Shown here: in pieces, positions 14,706 to 23,823 of the stretch
Layout of the letters: each line of letters begins with the position of its first letter
Position numbering within the stretch: the first letter of the stretch is position 1
Assembly: GCA_900547275.1 (NCBI GenBank)
Contig: URGA01000002.1
Span: 1-53,345 of the forward strand
Source of the DNA: an uncultured Oscillospiraceae bacterium
GTDB taxonomy: Bacteria > Bacillota > Clostridia > Oscillospirales > Acutalibacteraceae
Direction of reading: 5' to 3'
Length of the DNA stretch: 53,345 nt
The notes under the pieces: generated by a model
The model's database searches: none
What the model was told of the DNA's origin: nothing
Seen by the model: the letters and a program-made list of their open reading frames with translations, nothing else
Position numbers and translations under genes: made by a program

Positions 14706-16523
14706 TTATTCATCGTCAGAGGACAGCTTGAGTACCGCAAGGAAAGCCTCCTGAGGAACCTCAACCTGGCCGAACTTGCGCATTCTCTTTTTACCCTCTT
14801 TCTGCTTTTCAAGCAGTTTCTTCTTTCGGGTAACATCGCCGCCGTAGCACTTGGCAAGAACGTCCTTGCGAAGCGCTTTAACTGTTTCACGGGCAATAAC
14901 TTTGCCGCCGATAGCAACCTGGACAGGTATTTCAAACAGATGGCGCGGAATATGCTCCTTGAGTTTTTCGGCAATGCGTCTGCCGCGCTGATACGCTTTG
15001 TCACGGTGAATAATGAAACTCAAGGCGTCTATTGTATCGCCGTTGAGAAGCACGTCTACCTTAACAAGGTCTGAGCGCCTGTAATCCTTTATTTCATAGT
15101 CAAAGGAAGCATAGCCTCGGGTACGCGATTTAAGAGCGTCAAAGAAATCATAAATAATTTCGTTGAGCGGCAGTTCGTAATGGATATCAACACGATCAGG
15201 TGTGATATAATTCATGTTTTTGAAAATGCCTCGTCTTTCCTGGCACATATCCATTATCGTGCCCACAAACTCGCTGGGCACATAAATATTAGCGTCTGCA
15301 AAAGGCTCTTCGGCATAATCTATCAGCGCAGGGTCGGGATAATTTGTGGGATTGTCTATCTCCACCATGCTGCCGTCTGTAAGATATATCTTATATACAA
15401 CTGACGGAACGGTGGTTATCAGATCAAGCCCATACTCACGCTCAAGTCTTTCCTCGATTATTTCAAGATGAAGCAGTCCCAGAAAACCGCAGCGAAAACC
15501 AAAGCCTAGAGCACCCGACGTTTCAGGTTCATAGCTAAGGGACGCGTCGTTTAACTGGAGCTTTTCAAGGGCGTCACGCAGTGCTTCGTAATCAGCACCG
15601 TCTGCCGGATACACACCGCAGAACACCATTGGATTTACCTTTCTGTAACCGGGAAGCGGCTCTGCCGCCGGGCAGTTTGCCAGAGTAACTGTATCGCCTA
15701 CTCTGGCGTCGGAAACCGTCTTGATAGACGCGGTAATATAGCCTACCTCTCCCGATGTAAGAATACCGGTATTCTCCATAGAAGTTGCTCTCATTCTGCC
15801 AACTTCTACTACCGTAAACTGGGCGCCGGTTGCCATCATTTTCATCGTGTCGCCGACTTTTATCTTTCCGTCCATAACGCGAACATAGACAATAACGCCC
15901 CTGTAACTGTCGTAAACCGAGTCAAAAATGAGAGCTCGAAGAGGTGCGTCGTCGTTTGTTTCAGGAGGTCTTATCTCGGTAACAATTCGTTCCAGAACCT
16001 CTTCAACATTTTCACCTGTTTTAGCCGAAACCCTGGGAGCATCCATGCATGGAATGCCGACAACTTCCTCAACCTCCTGGGCAACACGGTCAGGCTCTGC
16101 GGCAGGCAGGTCGATTTTGTTGATAACGGGCATAATATCAAGATTATGGTCGATTGCAAGATAAGTGTTTGCAAGGGTCTGGGCCTCAACGCCCTGGGAC
16201 GCGTCAACAATAAGTATCGCGCCCTCACACGCCGCAAGAGAACGGCTTACCTCGTAATTAAAGTCAACATGGCCTGGAGTATCGATAAGGTTAAACTCAT
16301 AGTGTTCGCCGTCTTTTGCATCATAGCCGAGAGTTACGGCGTGAGCCTTAATCGTTATTCCTCTTTCACGTTCCAAATCCATATCGTCAAGAATCTGCTC
16401 CTGCATATCTCGCTTTTCAACAGAGCTTGTAAGCTCAAGAAGGCGGTCGGCAAGAGTAGATTTTCCGTGGTCGATATGGGCAATTATTGAAAAATTCCTT
16501 ATATTTTCTTTCTTAACAGACAA
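14706..16523 (-). CDS. lepA: elongation factor 4 (back-translocating GTPase)
   Basis: A 605-residue translational GTPase that binds stalled or mispositioned ribosomes. G motifs: AHIDHGKST (15-23), RGITI switch I, DTPGHVDF (about 79-86), NKIDLP (about 133). They are followed by the EF-G-like domains and the LepA-specific C-terminal domain, with segments GFRCGFLGLLHLEI and SRTRGYASFDYE. Its length is normal. The start codon is TTG at 16523-16521: GGAGG lies 7 nt upstream and MSVKKENIRNFSIIAHIDHG is the expected N-terminus. It is the last gene of the rlmD-pqqD-NTase-crcB-lepA run and lies 21 bp after crcB. Confidence 0.96.
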   Translation of the reverse strand: MSVKKENIRNFSIIAHIDHGKSTLADRLLELTSSVEKRDMQEQILDDMDLERERGITIKAHAVTLGYDAKDGEHYEFNLIDTPGHVDFNYEVSRSLAACEGAILIVDASQGVEAQTLANTYLAIDHNLDIMPVINKIDLPAAEPDRVAQEVEEVVGIPCMDAPRVSAKTGENVEEVLERIVTEIRPPETNDDAPLRALIFDSVYDSYRGVIVYVRVMDGKIKVGDTMKMMATGAQFTVVEVGRMRATSMENTGILTSGEVGYITASIKTVSDARVGDTVTLANCPAAEPLPGYRKVNPMVFCGVYPADGADYEALRDALEKLQLNDASLSYEPETSGALGFGFRCGFLGLLHLEIIEERLEREYGLDLITTVPSVVYKIYLTDGSMVEIDNPTNYPDPALIDYAEEPFADANIYVPSEFVGTIMDMCQERRGIFKNMNYITPDRVDIHYELPLNEIIYDFFDALKSRTRGYASFDYEIKDYRRSDLVKVDVLLNGDTIDALSFIIHRDKAYQRGRRIAEKLKEHIPRHLFEIPVQVAIGGKVIARETVKALRKDVLAKCYGGDVTRKKKLLEKQKEGKKRMRKFGQVEVPQEAFLAVLKLSSDDE

Positions 16524-16544
16524 GTTTTTACCTCCGGGTAAAAA

Positions 16545-16910
16545 TTATTTAACCAAAACACGCGCGCCGAAAACGGCGAGTATGCAAAAAGCGACGCTGA
16601 GCAAAATATAAGCTATCGCCATTAAAGTTTTTCCCTCTGCAAACAGATCATAACTTTCCAGTGAGAATGTAGAAAACGTTGTAAATCCTCCGCAAAGCCC
16701 TACTTTAAGAAAAAGAAGCAGCAGCTGAGAAGCAATTTTGTTTTTCTCGCAAAATGCGGCAATCAAACCTATAACAAACGCGCCGACAATATTTATCACC
16801 AAAGTTATTATGGGAAAAGCGGTATATTCTTTTATCGGGATAAGCCCCAGCAAATAGCGCATCACAGCGCCCAGAAAGCCGCCTAGGCCTACAAAAATTA
16901 CGTTAATCAT
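16545..16910 (-). CDS. crcB: fluoride ion channel/exporter CrcB (Fluc)
   Basis: A 121-residue four-helix membrane protein that exports fluoride as an antiparallel dimer. Typical segments are GLGGFLGAVMRYLLG (8-22), a VINIVGAFVIGLI helix with the conserved Asn, and KVGLCGGFTTFSTFSLES (about 70-87), which holds the sodium-site Gly/Thr and pore Phe/Ser residues. Only one copy is here, whereas Bacillota often have two. The ATG at 16910 lies inside the end of the nucleotidyltransferase gene (8-bp overlap) with only a weak purine-rich ribosome site, so expression is likely coupled. No fluoride riboswitch is visible ahead of the run. Confidence 0.92.
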   Translation of the reverse strand: MINVIFVGLGGFLGAVMRYLLGLIPIKEYTAFPIITLVINIVGAFVIGLIAAFCEKNKIASQLLLLFLKVGLCGGFTTFSTFSLESYDLFAEGKTLMAIAYILLSVAFCILAVFGARVLVK

Positions 16911-18045
16911 CTTTCTTTTCTTCTTCTGAAATTCTTCTTATTTCCTTTGCTTCCGCAAGGGCCTTATCGCCTTTTACAAACAGCCTCATCAGTCGGAGAA
17001 TATAATAAGCGCCCAGAAGATAAGGTCGTTTTTCCAAAACTTTAAAATTCGCAGTCATTGTTTTTCGGCTGGGAAAAAGTCTTTTGAGAATATATTTGCG
17101 GCGGGCGGCTTCTGCGGAAGATTGTCCCTTCACTTCGTCAAACCTGCGAACAAGGGTCAGCCGTGCATCGCCGTAAACTCCGCCTTTCATAAAGATATTA
17201 AGAAGTCTGATGTCGCTTTCCGTAAGTTCTTCATTGTTGAACAGGCGCAGAGCAAGTTTAAGCGCGTTATCCGCAAAATCCGCAATTCCTATTTCGTGAA
17301 ACGTATTAACTATATATTCACCGTCAAGGCGTTGTTGTTCCTTTGTATAAAGCAGATATATATCGGCAAGAAAGCGAACGCCGCAGCCGTTAGTCGAAAA
17401 ATGCTTATACATATGAGCAACGGAATATATGTAATTATCGCTGACGTCCATATGGTACTGACAGGGGTGTTCCCCGTCCTGAACAGCGCGCTCCCAGAGA
17501 TTATCAAACCTGGGGCAAAAAGACTGCTCTTCAAAGAATAGTTCGCGGTGGAACTCAAATGTGAAATATGGTTCTTTGTGGAAATCGTCAGAGTTCTCAC
17601 AGCAAGTTTCCAGCTTATAGCCGCGCTTCTTCATTATTGCAAGCAGTTCGTCGCGCTTTGAAGCGTCATAAAGGATATCGTTGTCACTCATCTGGCGCAT
17701 TATGCTTTTTGGATAATAATTGCGCAGAATAAGCCCTTTCAGGAACATATATTTTATCCCGTGTTTTTCCAATTCCTCGGTAAGCAGCTGGCGGTCATGG
17801 TCAACGGCAATAGTTCGAACAAGTTCAGAATAACTGTAATTCTTCCACCGTTCTTTCTCACTGTCAGGCACAACGTCCATATCTTTAATCAACGGGAATA
17901 TGATATTGTAAATCTGCTGTTTCTTCGCTATTGAAAAAACAACTGAAAAATCAAGTCCTTCCGGCGCTTTCGGAGCTTCTTCCTGTCTCAGCGCGCAGGA
18001 CAGCAGTTTGAGCAGATACGCACATTCTCTGTTGTCAATCGTCAT
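16903..18045 (-). CDS. nucleotidyltransferase family protein (NTP_transf_5-like)
   Basis: A 380-residue protein. The nucleotidyltransferase core is seen at KYMFLKGLILRNYYPKS and RQMSDNDILYD (about 97-127), a compact active site with the DND acidic pair. A helical C-terminal half follows with YSVAHMYKHFSTNG, the His-rich segment common in this family. Proteins of this family occur in lasso-peptide and other RiPP clusters, where one is implicated in peptide tailoring, and in capsule-like loci; their reaction is known in few cases. It begins 2 bp after a PqqD-like gene and overlaps crcB. A paralogue lies at 48019-49185, sharing the LFKG...EYYP...D(I/N)DIL pattern. Confidence 0.82.
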   Translation of the reverse strand: MTIDNRECAYLLKLLSCALRQEEAPKAPEGLDFSVVFSIAKKQQIYNIIFPLIKDMDVVPDSEKERWKNYSYSELVRTIAVDHDRQLLTEELEKHGIKYMFLKGLILRNYYPKSIMRQMSDNDILYDASKRDELLAIMKKRGYKLETCCENSDDFHKEPYFTFEFHRELFFEEQSFCPRFDNLWERAVQDGEHPCQYHMDVSDNYIYSVAHMYKHFSTNGCGVRFLADIYLLYTKEQQRLDGEYIVNTFHEIGIADFADNALKLALRLFNNEELTESDIRLLNIFMKGGVYGDARLTLVRRFDEVKGQSSAEAARRKYILKRLFPSRKTMTANFKVLEKRPYLLGAYYILRLMRLFVKGDKALAEAKEIRRISEEEKKDD

Positions 18046-18047
18046 TT

Positions 18048-18311
18048 TCAGTCAAGCACTCCTGCGTCTTTTATGATATTGATAATCCTGCGTACGTCTT
18101 CTCTGACTGTCGCTTCATCAACATCGTACTTTTCAAGCATTGCCTCAACAATACTGTCCTCGGTCTGTTCCGTCTGCAAAAGTTCAAAAATATATGCAGC
18201 AGTCTTGTTGTTATGAATAACGCCGTTAAAATTTTTCATCGCCTTACCTGTGGCAATGGCAAAATTCTCGCCGTCAACATTGCCCAGCACAATACCTTCT
18301 TTTAATTTCAT
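18048..18311 (-). CDS. PqqD family peptide-recognition protein
   Basis: An 87-residue protein with the PqqD / RiPP recognition element fold. The N-terminal strands KLKEGIVLGNVDGENFAIA and NFNGVIHNNKTAAYIFELL (28-46) are followed by helices ending EKYDVDEATVREDVRRI and DAGVLD. In PQQ, lasso and sactipeptide pathways this fold binds the leader of the precursor peptide. No radical-SAM enzyme, cyclase or protease is next to it here; the partner is the nucleotidyltransferase 2 bp downstream. A ribosome site AAAGGA precedes the ATG. It lies 40 bp after rlmD, probably in the same transcript. Confidence 0.85.
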   Translation of the reverse strand: MKLKEGIVLGNVDGENFAIATGKAMKNFNGVIHNNKTAAYIFELLQTEQTEDSIVEAMLEKYDVDEATVREDVRRIINIIKDAGVLD

Positions 18312-18351
18312 ATATGTTCAATCCTTTCTTTGATAAGAAAAACCTTTGTAA

Positions 18352-19725
18352 TTAGTCAATTCGCTTTTCAATAAGAGCCACCGTCTCAACATGGGGTGTT
18401 CTCGGGAACATATCCACTGCCGCGGCTTTTATCGGTTCATACCCTTTTTCTTTAAGTATAGCCAAATCTCTGGCAAGAGTTGCCGGGTCGCAGGAAACAT
18501 AAACAATTCTTTTTGCGCCCATCTGCTCCACCGCGTCAAAAACGGCGCTGTCGCACCCTTTTCGCGGAGGGTCAAGGACAACGACATCAGGCTTTATTCC
18601 CTCCTCAGCCAGCTGTTTTGCGGCTTTAGGAGCGTCTGCACAAATAAATCGGGCGTTACCCACATTGTTTATCTCGGCGTTTTTCTTTGCGTTTTCCACC
18701 GCGTCAGCCACAATCTCAACGCCTATAAGCCTTTTGCATTTATCAGCCATGCTTATTCCGATTGTACCGGCGCCGCAATAAAGATCCAGCAGCGTTTCAT
18801 TTCCGCTTAAGCCGGCATATGAAACCGCAAGTTCATAGAGCCTTTCGCACTGGTCGTGATTGACCTGATAAAAAGAAGCGGGGCTTATAATGAATTTTTT
18901 GCCGCAAAGTATGTCGGTTATCGTTTCACTGCCCCAGAGCGTTACAAACTTTTTGCCAAGTATGACGTTTGTATCCTCAGTATTTATGTTGTAAAGAACG
19001 CCTGCAAGACCGGGCACATAATTTCTGAGAAGTTCACAGAGACGTAAGGCGGCAGGCATCTTTTTCCCGTTAATTACAGCGCATGCCATAACCTCGCCTG
19101 TGCCTGCGCCTATTCTGAAATAGATATGGCGCAGAAGTCCTTTCCCTGTCTTTTCGTCATAAGCCGTTATAGAATTTTCTTTAACCCAGATTTCAAAGGC
19201 TTTTAAACCTTCTACAAAAACTTCGTTTTGCAAACGGCACTCGGCACAAGGCACTACGCGGTGACTTTTATAGGCATAAAAACCGGCTGTCAGCATTCCG
19301 TTTTCTATTCTGACGGGATACTGGGCCTTATTTCGGTAGCCCTCTGTTTTCTCAGCGCCTAATATAAATTCTGTTTTAAGATCAAGATGTCCGATTCGCC
19401 GAAACGCGTCGTCAACCCTGCTCTGCTTAAATTTAAGTTCGGCAGGATAATCCACGTTTCTGAAGGAACAGCCGCCGCATTTTGAAGATACGGAGCAGTT
19501 GCTTTCTATTCTGTCCGGCGACGGCACCAGCAGTTGGTCAATAATACCAATTGCATATGATTTATTAACCTTGATGATATGGGCAATTATCGTGTCCCCG
19601 GGAACTGTTCCACGGACAAAAACAGCCAATGAGTCATAGCGGCCTATCCCGCTGCCCTCAGAGGTCAGCGCCGTTATGTTCAGTTCAATTTTATCGTTCT
19701 TTTTTAACTGCACCCAAATCACCAT
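18352..19725 (-). CDS. rlmD: 23S rRNA (uracil-C5)-methyltransferase, RlmD/RumA family
   Basis: About 457 residues. An N-terminal TRAM RNA-binding domain (about 8-60) is followed by a 4Fe-4S cluster motif NCSVSSKCGGCSF (about 77-89), with its fourth Cys near VVPCAEC. The SAM-binding DLYCGAGTIGISMA (about 315) and the catalytic Cys in YVSCDPATLARD (about 404) follow. It methylates a uridine of 23S rRNA; which one among the paralogous enzymes of Bacillota cannot be told. The start is uncertain: ATG at 19725, or GTG codons two and five residues later. It leads the run that continues with pqqD, the nucleotidyltransferase, crcB and lepA. Confidence 0.9.
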   Translation of the reverse strand: MVIWVQLKKNDKIELNITALTSEGSGIGRYDSLAVFVRGTVPGDTIIAHIIKVNKSYAIGIIDQLLVPSPDRIESNCSVSSKCGGCSFRNVDYPAELKFKQSRVDDAFRRIGHLDLKTEFILGAEKTEGYRNKAQYPVRIENGMLTAGFYAYKSHRVVPCAECRLQNEVFVEGLKAFEIWVKENSITAYDEKTGKGLLRHIYFRIGAGTGEVMACAVINGKKMPAALRLCELLRNYVPGLAGVLYNINTEDTNVILGKKFVTLWGSETITDILCGKKFIISPASFYQVNHDQCERLYELAVSYAGLSGNETLLDLYCGAGTIGISMADKCKRLIGVEIVADAVENAKKNAEINNVGNARFICADAPKAAKQLAEEGIKPDVVVLDPPRKGCDSAVFDAVEQMGAKRIVYVSCDPATLARDLAILKEKGYEPIKAAAVDMFPRTPHVETVALIEKRID

Positions 19726-19782
19726 TCCCTATAATATCATAAACTCAGTAAAAAAAAAAGATAGAAAATTTAAACAATATTA

Positions 19783-19812
19783 AAGAGCGGAACGCAAAAG
19801 CGCTCCGCTCTT
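19783..19812 (-). terminator. terminator of the cation ATPase gene
   Basis: AAGAGCGGA and TCCGCTCTT form the stem (inner CGC/GCG), 15 bp past the ATPase stop. Confidence 0.8.
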
Positions 19813-19827
19813 CTAAAACAGTATTAT

Positions 19828-22512
19828 TTATTTTTGCTTTTTCTTTTCAACTGCGCGCTGGATAAGTTTAACGATTTCAACAATCGGAATTACAGCAAAC
19901 GCCAGAGCCATAGCGGTAAAGTATTCAGCGGCGCTGATATGAGCAAAATCGAAAGCGTCCGAAAGGAACGGAACATAAATAACCAGTGTTGACAAGATCA
20001 GTGAAAGGAACATTGCTCCGAACAGATACTTGTTATGACCGCCCATTCTGAATATTGACTCACGGCGTGAGCGCATATTGAAGCTGTGGAAGATTTCCGC
20101 CATTGAAAGTGTAAGAAACGCCATTGTCATTCCGTTTTGATGAACAAGTTCATTTCTCTCGTGGAGAAGCTGCTGGAACGTTTCATGAACCGGTGACGCC
20201 ATTATCATTCCCACAAAGTACGCAACAACTGTAACAACGGTTACCATTAATCCCTGCCATGCAACGTCAAATCCCATTCCGCCGGCAAAAATTCCGTCAT
20301 CTGCTTTTCTCGGCTGGCGTCTCATGATATTAGGTTCGCCCTTTTCCATTCCGAGAGCAAGCGCCGGGAAACAGTCGGTAATAAGGTTGATCCACAGAAG
20401 ATGAACCGGCTCAAGAATTGTAAATCCAAGCAAAGTAGCAATGAATATTGTAAGAACTTCGGAAAGGTTAGAGGAAAGCAGGAACTGAATAGACTTTCTA
20501 ATATTGTCGTAAATTCGTCTTCCCTCTTCAACCGCTGAAACGATAGTGGCAAAGTTATCGTCCGCCAAAACCATGTCGGCAACGTTCTTTGTAACGTCGG
20601 TGCCGGTAATTCCCATTCCGATACCGATATCGGCAGACTTGATTGACGGAGCGTCGTTAACGCCGTCACCCGTCATTGCGGTAATGGCGCCGCGTTTTTT
20701 CCAAGCTGTTACGATTCTAACCTTGTGTTCAGGCTGAACTCTCGCGTAAACGCTGTACTGGGTGATTTTCTGGTCAAGTTCATCGTCGCTGAGGTCATTA
20801 AGTTCCATGCCCGTAATTGCTTCAGAAGCGTCAGTAATAATTCCGAGTTCCTTCGCGATTGCAACAGCGGTATCCTTATGGTCGCCTGTAATCATAATAG
20901 GACGAATGCCTGCCTGGCGGCATTCCTTAATTGAATCAACAACTTCGGGACGCACAGGGTCAATCATACCTGTAAGACCGATATAGCACAGACCGTTTTC
21001 AATTTCTTCGGGATCGTTGAACTGGGGATTTTCTTTATATGTCTTCATAGCGGCGCAAAGCACACGAAGCGCTTTATCCGCCATTTCCTTATTCTGGGTA
21101 GTGATTTTCTTGCGCATTTCGTCAGTCAGCGGCACCTGCTTGCCGTCAACAAGCGCTGTTTCGCATCTTGAAAGCACTACGTCCGGAGCGCCTTTTGTAT
21201 ACTGAACAAAACCGTTTGGTGTCTTATGAATAGTTGACATCATCTTTCTCATTGAATCAAACGGAGCTTCGCCGACTCTCGGGAAAGATTTTTCCAAATC
21301 GGTTTTAGGCAGTTCCAGCTTTGCGGCGTAATCAACAAGAGCCGCTTCAGTAGGCTCGCCTTTTACGGTTCCGTCGTCCTGAAGTTCCGCGTCGGTGCAA
21401 AGCGCCATAGCGGAAGCAAGAAGTTTCTCATCATCGCCTTTATACTCAACAACAGTCATCTTGTTCTGGGTAAGAGTTCCCGTTTTATCAGAACAGATAA
21501 TCTGGGTACAGCCGAGAGTTTCAACCGCGGTAAGGCGGCGGATAACGGCGTTTCTCTTACTCATCTTCGTTACGCCGATGGAAAGTACGATGGTAACAAC
21601 AGCCGCAAGTCCCTCGGGAATAGCCGCAACCGCAAGGGATACAGCAACCATAAACGTGTCAAGCATTCCTGTAAATGAAACGCCCTGGCCCGAAACGATA
21701 CTGCGTATAATATCAAGTGCGAAAATAAATACGCAGATACCAAGAACGATAAATGACAAAATCTTTGAAAGCTGATTAAGTTTTATTTGAAGCGGAGTAT
21801 CGCCGTCAGCGGCATTAGTAAGAGCATCGGCAATCTTGCCCATCTCTGTATCCATACCTGTGGCAACAACAACTGCTTTTCCGTGGCCGTAAACAACGTT
21901 TGAGCCCATGTAGCACATATTTTTACGGTCGCCCAGCGGAACATCGTCTGAACCGAGAGGATCAATCACATCAACTTTCTTGTTGACGGGTACTGATTCA
22001 CCCGTAAGAGCCGCTTCTTCGATTTTCATTGAAGCACTGGCTATTATTCGGCAGTCCGCAGGAACGCTGTCGCCCGCTTCAAGCACAACGATATCGCCGG
22101 TAACAAGATCCTCGGAACGTATGTCGGTAAGCTTTCCGTCACGGATAACCTTTGACGTTGCCGCCGCGATCTCCTGCAATGCCTCGATTGCTTTTTCTGC
22201 TTTGCTTTCCTGGTAAACGCCGAGTATAGCGTTTATGATAACAACCGCCATGATAATAATAACATCTGACGGGAATTCATGCTCGTAAACAGACGTTATT
22301 GCAGAAATAACAGCCGCAATAATCAAAATGATAATCATTGGGTCGGCAAGCTGCATCAAAAAGCGATGAAAAATTGACTCTTTTTTACCTTCTGCAAGTT
22401 TGTTTTTTCCGTTTTTTTCAAGTCTTTTTGCCGCCTCGGATGACGACAGACCGTTTTCGGACGTCTCATATTCCTTAATAACGTCCTGAGCTTCGCGTAA
22501 ATACTCTTTCAT
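19828..22512 (-). CDS. P2-type cation-transporting ATPase (Ca2+/Mn2+ type)
   Basis: An 894-residue P-type ATPase of the SERCA-like P2A group. Seen: N-terminal cation-ATPase domain, actuator TGES (170-173), ion-site PEGL (299-302), phosphorylated Asp342 in SDKTGTLTQNKM, nucleotide-domain KGAPD, hinge TGDGVNDAP, and a C-terminal membrane domain with INLITDCFPALALGMEKGE. It pumps a divalent cation out of the cytoplasm. The family is annotated as calcium ATPase, but the manganese riboswitch in its leader indicates that Mn2+ export is a main task here (inference). The ribosome site is AGGAGGG, 6 nt before the ATG. It is a single-gene unit. Confidence 0.93.
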   Translation of the reverse strand: MKEYLREAQDVIKEYETSENGLSSSEAAKRLEKNGKNKLAEGKKESIFHRFLMQLADPMIIILIIAAVISAITSVYEHEFPSDVIIIMAVVIINAILGVYQESKAEKAIEALQEIAAATSKVIRDGKLTDIRSEDLVTGDIVVLEAGDSVPADCRIIASASMKIEEAALTGESVPVNKKVDVIDPLGSDDVPLGDRKNMCYMGSNVVYGHGKAVVVATGMDTEMGKIADALTNAADGDTPLQIKLNQLSKILSFIVLGICVFIFALDIIRSIVSGQGVSFTGMLDTFMVAVSLAVAAIPEGLAAVVTIVLSIGVTKMSKRNAVIRRLTAVETLGCTQIICSDKTGTLTQNKMTVVEYKGDDEKLLASAMALCTDAELQDDGTVKGEPTEAALVDYAAKLELPKTDLEKSFPRVGEAPFDSMRKMMSTIHKTPNGFVQYTKGAPDVVLSRCETALVDGKQVPLTDEMRKKITTQNKEMADKALRVLCAAMKTYKENPQFNDPEEIENGLCYIGLTGMIDPVRPEVVDSIKECRQAGIRPIMITGDHKDTAVAIAKELGIITDASEAITGMELNDLSDDELDQKITQYSVYARVQPEHKVRIVTAWKKRGAITAMTGDGVNDAPSIKSADIGIGMGITGTDVTKNVADMVLADDNFATIVSAVEEGRRIYDNIRKSIQFLLSSNLSEVLTIFIATLLGFTILEPVHLLWINLITDCFPALALGMEKGEPNIMRRQPRKADDGIFAGGMGFDVAWQGLMVTVVTVVAYFVGMIMASPVHETFQQLLHERNELVHQNGMTMAFLTLSMAEIFHSFNMRSRRESIFRMGGHNKYLFGAMFLSLILSTLVIYVPFLSDAFDFAHISAAEYFTAMALAFAVIPIVEIVKLIQRAVEKKKQK

Positions 22513-22553
22513 ATTGCACCCTCCTGGTTTAACGCAAAGTACTTCAATATATC

Positions 22554-22591
22554 AAAAAGACCCGTATATAGCTTTTCACCATATACGAGTC
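22554..22591 (-). terminator. riboswitch-controlled terminator ahead of the ATPase
   Basis: GACTCGTATAT (22591-22581) and ATATACGGGTC (22569-22559) form an 11-bp stem with one G-T pair and then TTTTT. Its left arm reuses the CTCGTA that closes the aptamer, so terminator and aptamer stem exclude each other. Confidence 0.8.
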
Positions 22592-22676
22592 TCATTCTTT
22601 AGAATTAAGCCAGCCGTTTACGGCATGTTGTTGACTTAACGCACCCTAAAAACGCGGGCGGAATTACTCCCTCATA
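22584..22676 (-). promoter_or_regulatory. yybP-ykoY (manganese) riboswitch aptamer
   Basis: The leader RNA opens with TATGAG (22676-22671) followed by GGGAGTA. It then has AAGTCAACAACATGCCG, the small hairpin GCCG-TAAA-CGGC with CTGGC, and ends GAGACTCGTA, whose CTCGTA pairs back with TATGAG. The 5' GGGAGTA and 3' GAGAC-type sequences closing P1 fit the yybP-ykoY class, which binds Mn2+. Mn2+ binding should stabilise P1 and so block the overlapping terminator, switching on the ATPase. Confidence 0.75.
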
Positions 22677-22684
22677 GTATTAAT

Positions 22685-22713
22685 ATTATACCATTTTTTC
22701 CGACTAAAGTCAA
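22685..22713 (-). promoter_or_regulatory. sigma-A promoter of the riboswitch-ATPase unit
   Basis: TTGACT (22713-22708), 17 bp, perfect TATAAT (22690-22685), a few bases upstream of the aptamer. Confidence 0.85.
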
Positions 22714-22780
22714 TCATCAAACTATGCGCCAATTGTCCATTAAAATCCATAACGGAACAATTTAGTGCATTTTTGCGTTG

Positions 22781-23797
22781 TTATGCTCTGGCAACCATTT
22801 CTCCGTATTCTTCTTTGCTCTTTTTGATAAACTCCTCAACCTGATGTGCTGAAGGCATTGCGTCTGAACAGCTGTGAGCAGAAATAAGGATTGAAGCAGA
22901 AGCAGAACCGAATTCAAGGCATTCAATCATTTCCTTGCCCTGAAGCAGGCTGTAAAGGAATGAAGAGCCATAGCCGTCGCCGCCGCCGAAGCCCTTAAGT
23001 TTTACAGCCGGGAAAGGCTTGATTGAATAGAAATTACCGTCGTTTGTGTAAGCTGTGGAGCCTTCCTTACCGTGTTTGATAACACAAATTGAAGCTCCGA
23101 AAGACTGCCAGTAACGCGCGCTTTCCGGGTCTGACTCTTTGACGCCTACAATGCCCTCTGTCAAGTCAAATTCTTCTCTTGAGCCCATGATAATATCCGC
23201 ATTCTGGGCTACAAGGCTGTAATAAACAGCGATTTCGTCTTTTGATTTCCATGTATATGAGCGGTAGTCGATATCAAAAACAATGCGTACATTGTTCTTC
23301 TTCGCAAGCATCATTGCCTTAAGGCAAGCCTCTCTTGAGGGAGACTGAGCAAGCGCCGTTCCGCTGATTACGATTGCCTTTGCAGAAGCGATATATTCCT
23401 CGTCAATATCCTCAGGAGCCATGCAGAAATCCGCAACATTGTCGCGGTACATAAGAATTGAAGACTCTTCTTTAGAAAGGATTTCCGTAAAAGTCAGGCC
23501 TATGCATTCACCATTCTTAGCGCGTGTAATGTGGCTTGTGTCAATGCCTTCCTTTTCAAAATAATTAAAAACATAATCACCGAACTGGTCGTTGGAAACG
23601 CAGCCGCAGAAACCTACTTTGCATCCCAGTCGTGCAAGACCCACTGCAATATTTGCGGGAGAACCGCCGACGTATTTATTGAAATTGGACGATTCGGATA
23701 AAGGTTTGTACATATCGGTTGGGTTAAAGTCAATGGCAATTCTGCCGATCGGGATAAAGTCAATTGGCTTTGACATATCAAATTCTACATATTTCAT
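22781..23797 (-). CDS. iolC: 5-dehydro-2-deoxygluconokinase (PfkB family)
   Basis: A 338-residue ribokinase-type sugar kinase. The N-terminal DFIPIGRIAIDF and the sugar-binding YVGGSPANIAVGLARLG (42-58) are typical of IolC. The catalytic loop reads GFGGGDGYGSSF (269-280) with the base Asp274. IolC phosphorylates 5-dehydro-2-deoxy-D-gluconate in myo-inositol breakdown. Identification as IolC rather than another PfkB kinase rests on these segments and on the neighbouring aldolase, 26 bp upstream. GAGAGG lies 9-10 nt before the ATG. No other iol gene is in the window. Confidence 0.85.
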   Translation of the reverse strand: MKYVEFDMSKPIDFIPIGRIAIDFNPTDMYKPLSESSNFNKYVGGSPANIAVGLARLGCKVGFCGCVSNDQFGDYVFNYFEKEGIDTSHITRAKNGECIGLTFTEILSKEESSILMYRDNVADFCMAPEDIDEEYIASAKAIVISGTALAQSPSREACLKAMMLAKKNNVRIVFDIDYRSYTWKSKDEIAVYYSLVAQNADIIMGSREEFDLTEGIVGVKESDPESARYWQSFGASICVIKHGKEGSTAYTNDGNFYSIKPFPAVKLKGFGGGDGYGSSFLYSLLQGKEMIECLEFGSASASILISAHSCSDAMPSAHQVEEFIKKSKEEYGEMVARA

Positions 23798-23823
23798 CTG
23801 GAAAATCCTCTCTTTATAAACAG

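Noticed and set aside
16545..18351. Fluoride riboswitch for crcB
   Set aside because: The crcB start overlaps the previous gene, and the short gap ahead of the pqqD-like gene has no room or sequence for one.
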